DNA from: Patiria miniata
Taxonomy: Eukaryota; Echinodermata; Asteroidea; Valvatida; Asterinidae
Direction of reading: 5' to 3'
Assembly (NCBI RefSeq): GCF_015706575.1
Contig: NW_024037058.1
Span: 15,087,547-15,151,546, forward strand
Length of the DNA: 64,000 nucleotides
Part shown: piece by piece, positions 54,931 through 64,000 of the stretch
Layout of the letters: every line of letters starts with the position of its first letter
How positions within the stretch are numbered: the stretch's first letter is position 1
Program-made: the position numbers and the translations under genes
The notes under the pieces: generated by a model
The model's input: only the letters and a program-made list of their open reading frames with translations
What the model was told of the DNA's origin: nothing
Databases searched by the model: none

Positions 54931-55978
54931 CATTGATTTTTTTTGTGGTGTACTGCTGATGCATGAAGTTGCGCATTGCTGCTACAAGCACTAGGTTAGG
55001 GTTGTATACCGTGTAAGAAAGAACCCAGATAATAACACAGCCTCTCAAATTCAATTCCAATTGCTGTACATTTATTGATTATTACTGAATAAATTATGTT
55101 GCTTGCGCTGACGCTTCTGCGTAAAGTTGTCTTTGTTGCAGGTTTAATATGTAATTAGCAGGGAGTTGATAATCAGTCATCATCGGTGGTATATTTTATC
55201 AAAAATGGACCTGCACCCTTAGCCTTGAAGTTGCTCTGAGAGGTCTCTCATCTAGGGAAGAAACTTGGTTTGAGAAGATTGTCTCCACCCTACTGTAGGT
55301 GTCAAACTTTACCCAACAGACTTGGTTAGGCTCGGAGATGCCCCGCTACTATATTTCATTGCCCTTTGAATACAGTTTACAACATGTACAAGCAATTCAA
55401 AACTGCAACTGATCAAAAATAAACATGAACATGCTTCAACTTTCAGCCAGCCCATAAAAAAATTGATTGTGGTAATAAAATTGATGAGAGATCAGCTTGT
55501 CACGTAGCAATTTTCGAAGGGAAAAAATAGAATTCCTGTCATTTAGTTCTACACGTAGTCTATCCCTTTCAATCTGGAATATTTCCCGCCCATTCAGATA
55601 CAAATTTGTGGTCTAAACATTTCAAATATGCCCAAAATAAACAATAATATTTGAGAATATCAGTTGGTCCTTTTTCCCAGCCATTTTCTTAATGAATAAG
55701 GCCATGCCTACGAGCTTTGTACAGTACTTGAAAACTGACAGGTATTACTGAACGAAATTAGACACAGACAAATGTTACAGTCAGCATTAACAATATCAAC
55801 TCCAAGCTATAAAAAAAAGAGAGGCAAGATCCCAGCTAAAATGTTTATTGGCACTTTGTTCACCACCTCATTGTTTGGTCCCAAATTTGGGACTCACTAT
55901 CACTCAGCATGAACACAACAGATCAAAGTGGGGACCCCATCAGCCAGAGTCTCGCCCAGTACTGATGACCTGCTATTA
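54931..55978. other. Type B mid-spacer, left part
   Basis: Close to spacer 3. No gene seen. Confidence 0.5.
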
Positions 55979-56162
55979 CAGTCCACTTCCGTTCATACAA
56001 ACTCAGCTGGACATAGCAAAAATGTTTGTTATATCAGAATTTTGTATTAAGAGGACCGATGGTTGCATTCATTGTGCACATTAATTCAGTCGGGACCAAG
56101 GCTTTTTGTTTGTTGTAACCAGAATTTGTATTAACAGTGTTTGGATAAACGAGAGTCGACTG
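55979..56162. mobile_element. Tc1/mariner-pogo-like MITE
   Basis: TA on both sides (55977-55978, 56163-56164), with the same ends as 26277-26462. Confidence 0.68.
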
Positions 56163-56244
56163 TAATAGGATTAAAGGTACAGTACTTGCACCTGATCACA
56201 GTCACTAGACTGATTTTGACTGAAAGGACAACTTGCACTCGCAG

Positions 56245-56459
56245 AATCAGAGAGGCACTACAGGTCGCTGCTCACGGTTTCCCATGCCCCACTGCAGGAC
56301 GCAGGTCTAGTCCTCATCATCTTCCCAAACCTGCAGAGACTGGAACTCCTTGATGATGGACTAAGCCAGCTTACCCTCCCTCGATGCATTCAAATTGGCA
56401 TTGAGGAATGCTATTTTCTAACCTCCAGTTTACTCTTGTTAGGGGTGGTCACCATATAG
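56245..56459 (+). other. LRR-like open segment, copy 4
   Basis: Open over the same 70 codons. It has Glu at the LQRLELL position and Leu for Pro in DDGLSQ. Confidence 0.3.
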
Positions 56460-57482
56460 ACCTGGTTTGAAAAGGCCCCCCTGTTTAATAACTCACCCTG
56501 AAAAGGAGACAATCAGTTTTTCCCAAGCATTCAAGATTTGTACAATAATTGGAAACTGACAAGAAATAAATCTAAACAAAATTAGACACAGAGCAACCTG
56601 CATCCTGCAAGTTGGTTTAATCATGATTATTATTTACAAGCTGATTTAGCCGATCATAGATCGGGTAGTGCGTAGTGTTGGGGATGAAAATGTGGGGAGT
56701 TAAATATAAATGGGGGATATAGTTGGGGAGACATGCAGTTATAGAAAAGCAATTTCTGTGGTGTGATCTGAGACAATTTCTGAGCACTAAAACCAATTTG
56801 AGCAAAAGATCATCTTTTTCAAAACGTTCCCGGATGACAGCAATATTGTCAGTAAAACTAGTACCCACATTGCGGACAATAGTATTTTTGATATTGTCCG
56901 GTGCGCCCTCATCCAGACATTTTCGCTGGTTCCCACACGATCAAGAGCATAGAAACTCACAGTTGTCAACCACTCATCAGAGCGTAGCACGAGGTACCAT
57001 CAAACACGGATGCCCACGCAGCGCGCAGCAGGCCATGTATACCTTTGACTGATGCCACTAATCACAATGGCAGCTTCAACCAGTTTGACGAAATACAAAA
57101 CTTGTAGGAGAGATGAAGACGGTGCCTTGAATTGTATTTCTTGTGAATCAAGTCAGCCTGATATAAATAATAATAATAACAATATTGGACGGCTTGGAAG
57201 CCTTCCAATATTATATAATTAAATGATGCCACTCAAGCTGACAATATTCCACATCAATCAGAATGCAAGGGAGTACCAAGCAGCTCTTGGCAATTACAAA
57301 GGCCGGTCGACAGGCAATCACAGACGTTATCAAGAATAAACAAGCTTGCACAGAGTTGTATTCCAATGGCGAGCCCCCCCCCCCCCCCCCACCAATTACA
57401 AAGGAAGATTGAAACATTCTGGCATAAGATCATCTGTGTTTTGGTTTGATTGGTGTTATTAATTAAAGAACTGAAAGCAATT
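56460..57482. other. Type B mid-spacer, right part (TTAA MITE absent)
   Basis: Includes a private ~180-bp stretch (56637-56815), a small-ORF copy from 57067, a hairpin at 57181-57212 and a C-run near 57376. At 57463-57466 the TTAA site is empty, directly showing the pre-insertion state of 19008-19390. Confidence 0.55.
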
Positions 57483-57824
57483 CGGGCGTTTCACAATGCA
57501 GTGCGCCACCAAGAGTTAGCCACTGAGAGTTCATTTTTCCAAGTGCATTGTGGGAGATAGTCGACAAATTCGCACCGCGGGACATTTGAAATTGTTCGTT
57601 TTTCCAGTCAGTAGTTTTGTAAGTGTATGATTATTAAGTATGATTTTTTTTATCAATATGGTGTTTTTGAAAGGCGGCAGAACGTTATGCCCCAATCTAT
57701 TACATACTAGCTCAAGTTGTCAACTGACACTTGTTCAAATGGGCCATGTTTTGTTGACCGTAAACTTGAAAAATTGACTCTCTGTGGCAAACTCTTGGCG
57801 GCACACTGCATTGTGAATCGCCCG
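57483..57824. mobile_element. MITE with AATT target duplication
   Basis: AATT flanks at 57479-57482 and 57825-57828. Same element as 19411-19748. Confidence 0.78.
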
Positions 57825-58251
57825 AATTGAGAGCATTTTATCATTGGTTCAAAATGTGCACAAGACACCAGGTAGGGTTTGCAAGAAAACGATGCAGAGC
57901 AGTGACATCAAGGGGGAATTAGGGAGAAAGGGGGGGGGGGGTCCAGCAATGAAATCAACATTTTCAGAATGGTGCTAACCGACTGTTTAACAGAATATTT
58001 TTCCGCAGTTAGTTTCAGACGCTATTTGTTAAGTCAAGGAAAGTGATTCTTGTCCGAACATCCGGTAACCAAACAGAGATTGTTCATAAAAATCAAATAA
58101 AAAAACTAGACGTTTGTGGACAAACACATGGCTGTTTCGGCAATATTATTTGTTGTTGTATTTTTATGTCATCATATAGACTGATAGGACAGATATGTGC
58201 AGTATAAATTTGCAAAGTGATCGGTGCCAATAGTACAGCAGCTATGAAGTC
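57825..58251. other. Spacer 8 mid-region, right part
   Basis: G-run near 57930. No gene seen. Confidence 0.5.
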
Positions 58252-58706
58252 ACTACAATTTTCATCTATAACACATCCCAGCCTAGGGACATAACACCTT
58301 TCAACCCAATCAGACCTGTCGTCCTGTAGATATAAGCCTTTAAAATATGCACGTTTAATATGACATCAAATGTCACGTGACGACGTCATCGTGATGTCAC
58401 TACAATTTTCATCTATAACACATCCCAGTCTATGTACATACCAACTTTCAACCCTAATCGGACCTGTAGTTATGTAGATATGCCTTTAAAATATGCACAT
58501 TTATAGTGATGTCATGTGACTCATGATGACGCCATCGTGATGCCACTACAATTTTCATCTATAATACATCCCGGTCTAGGTACCGGTACATACCAACTTT
58601 CATCTCAATCGGCCTTGTAGTTCTGTAGATAAAGGCCTTCAAAATATGCACATTAAATGTGACGTCATGGCTCACTTGATGACGTCATGATGACATCATT
58701 GTTCGG
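58252..58706. promoter_or_regulatory. CRE/E-box tandem repeat array, spacer 8
   Basis: Three units. One proximal CRE is degraded to TGACATCA, while the distal 20-bp-spaced pair is intact. Confidence 0.6.
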
Positions 58707-59027
58707 CACACATATATTTAGATGCTGGTCCAAGTGTGTGTCTAGTTTAAAGTCATCGGTTAGTTTTTAATGCCAAAAAAAAGTGCCTTCCACGATGACA
58801 ACATGTACAGATGCTAAGGGGAAACAGCCAATAAATAAATAAAAACTAGACTTTGAGCTTGATGTTTTCCCAGTCAGGAGTCTCCAATTTTAAATAGCAA
58901 TAATGCTGCTGATTATCTGACAATCAAGTCATCCACTTCTTGACATGAGGCCAGTTATTTAAGGTACCGGTAGGCATAAGCAACAGTTGAGGACAAGTTG
59001 GCTTGTTGTTTTAAAAAGGGTTATTAA
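58707..59027. other. A/T-rich tail of spacer 8
   Basis: Nearly identical to 44762-45083. No gene seen. Confidence 0.5.
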
Positions 59028-59397
59028 GGCCACAAAAAACAATAAGTCAGTCTCTGGTCAGTGTGCGCGTCGCTTTTAATCATGCACGTCAATTTTTTTT
59101 TCCCAAAATGTTCCGCGGTAGCTCCAACAGCGCCCTCTATTGCCGCACCTCCTCATTTTTTTTTTACCAAAGAGCACCAAGGAATGGGAAATTGCACAAC
59201 GGCAAATGATCGAGAGCACCAAGGCAAATTATGAAGGACGCCAATGTACATGAGGACACCAAAAAGCAAAATAGTACCAAACCTTGTCTGTACAATCCAA
59301 GCTTGAAGAAAAAAAAAAAAAAGCAAAAAAAAAAAAAAAGCCGCGTCAATTCTGGAACTTTGGTCTGACCAGAGACCGAATATGTTTTTTTTTGGCC
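59028..59397. mobile_element. MITE with TAA target duplication
   Basis: Carries the same left-end mutation as 45084-45455, so the two spacer ends share a recent ancestor. Confidence 0.8.
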
Positions 59398-59976
59398 TAA
59401 AAACAGATCAAACATGTTAAACTGGCAAAGTTAATTACATTGCATTGTAAATGGAAACTGGCAGGTAATGGCATTTTGCAGGAAATTAACTGTAGCGCAA
59501 AATGCGTTCCACGGTTGCTTTAAATGTAATATCGACGTGCCACTCACTATGGCAATATTATATGCCAATCAAAAAAAACCCCAGATAATCAAGGAACCAA
59601 CTAGAGACTGGCCAATCAGCGCTGACCTATGGTTATATACACACTTCCTCATCTTGTGCATGATAAGGACAAGCCGCACCCATTTCATTCTTTTCAAGAG
59701 ATAAAGCCTACGCACACAAATCTCTGGACACAGTTTACCGCTCACTTACAATGTGTGACGTTTTTCCGACTACATTTATTCTTATTACGTTCAAACTACT
59801 CTATGCATTAACCCTAACTCCCTAGGGGGTGTGGAAAATCCTATTGAAATTGAAGGATTCAGGACTGTTAGGGCTATTGAAAGATTTCTGTCAAATATCA
59901 GTTCTGCTGTCTGTGTAATTCATACCCTGGAGTTCAATAAAAATTCCTACTAACGGATTGAACCTGACCAAGCAAG
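59398..59976 (+). promoter_or_regulatory. Upstream region of GPCR-9 with 66-bp insertion
   Basis: Follows the GPCR-7 upstream sequence to 59811. A private 66-bp insertion (59812-59877) then begins CCCTAAC and ends with its complement GTTAGGG plus CTAT. After it, the sequence switches to the TATA-like/TACTAAC type, so this region is itself a recombinant. Confidence 0.55.
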
Positions 59977-60975
59977 ATGAACATCCACATGAATTCAACA
60001 GGAAGTAGTGAAGACCTGTCTACATTCAATGCATCCACGACCCCAACAACTGAAGACAGAAATGAGTACAACCTCATCCGATGCATCCTGCTCGTCATAA
60101 CGACCATCCTACTTCTGACCCTCAACCCACTGTGTCTTGTGGTCCTGAGGCATGTTCGTAGTATCCAGGAAACAACTAAGATATTCCTCAGATCCATGAC
60201 AATTGCCGATCTCGGGGTGGGACTCTTCCGAGCTCTACCGATGACTGTACTTGCAATTTCCGAGACTGAGCTTATTTTGGGCGAGGCATTTTGCAAAGTG
60301 CTGTCATTTACCGACGGCATATTTATCTACAGTCCCCAGATGTCACTCCTGCTGCTGACTGTGGACCGCTACATTTCGGTGGTGTAGGCGTTGCGCTACC
60401 CATCTCTTGTAACTGTGAAGCGGGCCCGAATATCTGTCTGTTGTATGTGGGGAATCCTTGCATTGATGATAACTGTATACGGATTAGCATCACATTGGAA
60501 AACTGTTTACAGCAAATCCATCCAAATGTGTTTATTTCGGTCAGAATCCTTCATGATAATTGTAGCAATAGTCTATTTACCCATAATAGTCAGCACTCTG
60601 TTGGTTACTATCATAGCATATGCACGACTGTTCATGATATCACGACACCAAGCGAGAGCCATCCAAGTCGAAAACCAAATCGCTCAACCGGGAAACCCTG
60701 CCGCAAGGCCCGACAACAAGGCCCTGAAAACAGTCCTCATTATAGTTTTGACTGCATCTGTTGCCAACCTCTTGCCACTCTGTGCGGTACTATTCTTACA
60801 AGACCAACACCCAATAATACTCCTGTTCACCTATGTGCTGCCTGTCCTGACAAACAGTTGGCTTAACGTGCTCATCTATTATCTCAGAAACCAAGACTGC
60901 CGTCGAGTGACCCATGATCTTCTGATATCGAGCTACCGATCCTGTAAACGCTGCCTGCCATTGGTTGTAAACTGA
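59977..60975 (+). pseudogene. Class A GPCR, GPCR-9, single internal stop
   Basis: One nonsense change interrupts an otherwise intact 332-codon frame: TAC for the Tyr seven residues after Asp of DRY is TAG at 60385-60387, followed by GCG. Everything downstream stays in frame to TGA at 60975, including P6.50, N-V-L-I-Y and the LPLVVN C-terminus shared with GPCR-6. ECL2 is GLASHWKTVYSKSIQMC, and ECL3 is FLQDQHPIIL. A TM1-3 fragment of 136 residues would be made unless the stop is read through. As the only lesion, it may be a segregating null allele or a sequencing error. Confidence 0.88.
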
Positions 60976-61577
60976 AGCGAGGGGCGTTCCAATCACTATT
61001 GACAGTTTCTGTAACATCTTTTGGTTTAAGAAAAAACAAATCTGCTACAGTGGATTAATAATGAGTGAAATTTTATCATGAATACTTTATCAAGAAGCAG
61101 TTCAGTAGAACTTGTATTCATGGAATGGTACAATTTTTTTAAAATATGGATATGTTATTTAGAAAAGAACAAATCTAAAAGAAAATTAATAATTTGAAGA
61201 GAATGTTTAAGCATTACTTGTACAAAAACGACCTTCATGTGAACAACTCTGTCACAATTGTACACAATTGCTTGTAAAAAGTATACTTTTTTAACTTCAT
61301 GACTGTAATGTAGGACTACTCAAACAATTGTCCATGTCCACGTCTGTTAATTGGACTATGTCGTAACTTCACACACGTTCCGTCGTGGTGCAGAAGTCAC
61401 AATTTTGCTACTCTTGTGACTGTCAATTTTTGAGCACTGATTGATGCTTATTGTATGAATATCATCGCAGTTACACGAAGTTCGCCAAAACATCCACAAC
61501 TGATACCGGTATGTTCCGGTCGTTACTGAGTCATGTCATCACAATGTCAACCCGTGCGAAGCCAAAGGTGTGTGCAC
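60976..61577. other. GPCR-9 3' flank
   Basis: Nearly identical to 42094-42695. No gene seen. Confidence 0.55.
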
Positions 61578-62310
61578 AGGCTTGTTGTATACTGATGCTG
61601 TACATTGCTGATGCACATACATTACTGATGCTGATGATGTTGTAGTTTGCTGATGCTGTTGTAGTTTGCTGATGCTGTTGTACATTGCTGATGCTGTTGT
61701 ACATTGCTGATGTTGTTGTGCAATCCTAATGCTGTTGTACATTGCTGATACCATTTTGTACATTTCTGATGCTGCTGTACATTCAGAGATGCCACAGGGT
61801 CTGCTTAAAAAAAGGGAAATTCGTTTTTTTGAGCACTGATTTTTGAGCACTGATTTTTGTTAAAAAGCTACTCCGAACACAAAGTCCCCATTGTCATCTT
61901 TCTCCTGTAGCCAAGCCTATTTCCATTTATTTTGTATTTGTGCTTCTATGGCCTTTAAGCTGTCGGTTCGTTCTCTATTTCTAGTTTTTCTTTGATGGCC
62001 GGAAAAAACCGGAATTTTATGAGAATTTTTAAAAAACAGAATCCCGGCCAAAAAAACCCGGAAAAGTGGCATCTCTGGATATTCCTGATGCTTTTGTATA
62101 TTGCTGATGCTGTTGCACATTGATGATGCTGTTGCTTATTGCTGACGCTGTTGTACATTGCTGATGATGTTGTGCATTCATAATATTGTTGTTCATTGCT
62201 GATGTTGTATATTGCTGATACTGTTGTATATTGCTGATACTGTTGTATATTGCTGATACTGTTGTACATTTCTGATGTTGTTGTGCATTCGTAATGTTGT
62301 TCCACATTGA
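61578..62310. repeat. 19-bp minisatellite, blocks A (61578-61788) and B (62084-62310)
   Basis: Block B has an extra ATATTGCTGATACTGTTGT unit compared with spacer 6, and one unit shortened to GCTGATGTTGTATATT. Confidence 0.88.
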
Positions 62311-63190
62311 TTTTTTTGTGGTGTACTGCTGATGCATGAAGTTGCGCATTGCTGCTACGAGCACTAGGTTAGGGTTGTATTCCATGTAAGAAAGGACCCA
62401 GATAATAACACAGCCACTCAACTTCAAGTCCACTTACTGTACATTTATTGATTATTACTGAATAAAATTATGTTGCTTGCGCCAACGATTCTGCTGTAAA
62501 GTTGTCTTTGTTGCAGGTTTTATGTGTTATTAGCAGGGAGTTGACAATCAGTCAAAAATGGACCTGCACCCTTAGCTTTGAGGTTGCTCTGAGAGGTTTC
62601 TCATCTAGGTATTAAGGAACATGGTTTGAGAAGATTGTCTCCACCCTAACGAAGGTGTCAAACATATAAATCCCAACAGACTTACCGGTAGGTTGGGCCC
62701 GGAGATGCCCCACCACTAAAGGACAGGAATTCAATTTTTTCCCCTTGGAAAATTGCTATGTGACCAGGTGAAAGCAATTGAGAGCATTGATCATATGTTC
62801 AAAATGCACAAAAAACCCCATATAGGGTTTGCAAGAAAACAATGCATAGCAATGACATCAAGGGGGAAGGGGGGGGGGGTCCAGCAATGAAATCGACATT
62901 TTCAGAATGGTGCTAACAGACTATTTAACAGACTATTTTTCCGCAGTTAGATTACAGGCGTTATTTGCTAACTCATGGAAAGTGAATCTTGTTCGAACAT
63001 CCGGTAACCGAACAGAGATTGTTCCTGCACATCAAACAAAAACACTCGATGTTTGTGGACAAACACATGACTGATTCGGCATTATTATTTGTTGTTGTAT
63101 TTTTAAGTCATAGCATAGACTGATAGGACAGATATGTGCAGTAAAAAGTTGCATAGTGATCAGCGTAAATAGTTTAGGAGCTATGAAGTT
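62311..63190. other. Spacer 9 mid-region
   Basis: Type A, with G-run near 62870. No gene seen. Confidence 0.5.
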
Positions 63191-63498
63191 ACTACAATTT
63201 TCATCTATAACACATCCCGGCCTAGGTACATAACACCTTTCAACCCAATCAGACCTATCGTCCTAATTATAAGCCTTCAAAATATGCACATTTAATGTGA
63301 CGTCACGTGACTCGTGATGACGCCATCATGATGCCACTACAATTTTCATCTATAATACATCCCGGTCTAGGTACCGGTACATACCAACTTTCATCTCAAT
63401 CGGCCTTGTAGTTCTGTAGATAAAGGCCTTCAAAATATGCACATTAAATGTGACGTCATGGCTCACTTGATGACGTCATGATGACATCATTGTTCGGC
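63191..63498. promoter_or_regulatory. CRE/E-box tandem repeat array, spacer 9 (shortest)
   Basis: Only two units plus the distal CRE pair. A unit appears to have been lost by recombination between repeats: 'atgcacatttaatgtgacgtcacgtgac' follows directly on the first unit. Confidence 0.6.
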
Positions 63499-64000
63499 AC
63501 ACATATATTTAGATGCTGGAAAGTGTGTGTCTAGTTTAAAGTCATCGGTTAGTTTTTAATGCCAAAAAAAAAGTGCCTTCCATGATGAAAACATGTACAG
63601 ATGCTATGGGGAAACAGCCAATAAATAAATAAAAACTAGACTTTGAGCTTGATGTTTTCCCAGTCAGGAGTCTCCAATTTTAAATAGCAATAATGCTGCT
63701 GCTTATCTGACAATCAAGTCATCCACTTCTTGACATGAGGCCAGTTATTTAAGGTATTGGTAGGCATAAGCAACAGTTGAGGACAAGTTGGCTTGATGTT
63801 TTAAAAAGGGTTATTAAAAACAGATTAAACATGTTAAACTGGCAAAGTTAATTACAATGCATTGTAAATGGAAACTGGCAGGTAATGGCATTTTGCAGGA
63901 AATGAACTGTAGCGCAAAATGCGTTCCAAGGTTGCTTTAAATGTAATATCGACGTGCCACTCACTATGGCAATATTATAATATATGCCAATCAAAAAAAA
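63499..64000 (+). promoter_or_regulatory. Tail and start of the next upstream region
   Basis: TAA site empty at 63815-63817. The conserved upstream region begins and is cut by the window end. By analogy the next receptor would start ~0.3-0.5 kb beyond the window. Confidence 0.45.

Noticed and set aside
59812..59877. Telomere-like CCCTAAC motif
   Set aside because: Single occurrences at the ends of a short insertion, not a tandem telomeric array.
1..64000. tRNA, rRNA or known structured RNA genes
   Set aside because: No cloverleaf, rRNA core or recognisable ncRNA sequence was found by eye. A covariance-model scan would be needed to exclude divergent ones.

Overview
The window is eukaryotic, AT-rich nuclear DNA from a metazoan. 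It is dominated by a same-strand tandem array of single-exon rhodopsin-like (class A) GPCR genes set in highly repetitive spacers. Large arrays of young intronless class A receptors of this kind are best known from echinoderms (the 'surreal' GPCRs of sea urchins) and other marine deuterostomes, so a marine invertebrate deuterostome, probably an echinoderm, is my best guess. No sequence here proves the species. No rRNA, tRNA, CRISPR array or bacterial-type operon was seen.

Ten receptor copies lie on the + strand and are called GPCR-0 to GPCR-9 here: GPCR-0 (1-816, cut by the window edge), GPCR-1 (4693-5694), GPCR-2 (8969-9964), GPCR-3 (22941-23939), GPCR-4 (30430-31424, broken), GPCR-5 (35511-36512), GPCR-6 (41158-42093, TM6 deleted in frame), GPCR-7 (45964-46962), GPCR-8 (51690-52685) and GPCR-9 (59977-60975, one internal stop). 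A 30-codon 5' fragment lies at 22154-22243, and the last 12 codons of a copy at 14561-14594. Six copies have full-length open frames, and GPCR-0 is open as far as it is visible. Cytoplasmic segments are almost invariant. Differences cluster in the TM2/TM3 junction, extracellular loop 2 and extracellular loop 3, and are shuffled between copies, as expected from gene conversion or unequal crossing-over.

Most spacers follow one plan: a 3' flank; a 19-bp minisatellite in two blocks; a mid-spacer; a regulatory-looking array of ~145-bp repeats rich in CRE palindromes (TGACGTCA) and CACGTG boxes; an A/T-rich tail; an optional ~370-bp MITE; and a conserved ~500-bp upstream region with a CCAAT box. 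Spacers 2, 3 and 8 carry a longer 'type B' middle, with a Tc1/mariner-like MITE, a leucine-rich-repeat-like open segment and two further MITEs. Spacer 7 is the most diverged.

Recent structural changes are visible. They include a 4.63-kb perfect-looking tandem duplication (9932-14560 / 14561-19187), a 35.7-kb-distant near-identical copy of the first ~3 kb, and a nested hAT-like element with an 8-bp target duplication (53591-54878). Several transposon insertions have matching empty sites in sister spacers, so insertions can be ordered relative to unit duplications. Functionally the locus looks like an expanding chemosensory or orphan receptor family with births (duplications), deaths (three damaged copies) and exchange of ligand-facing segments.
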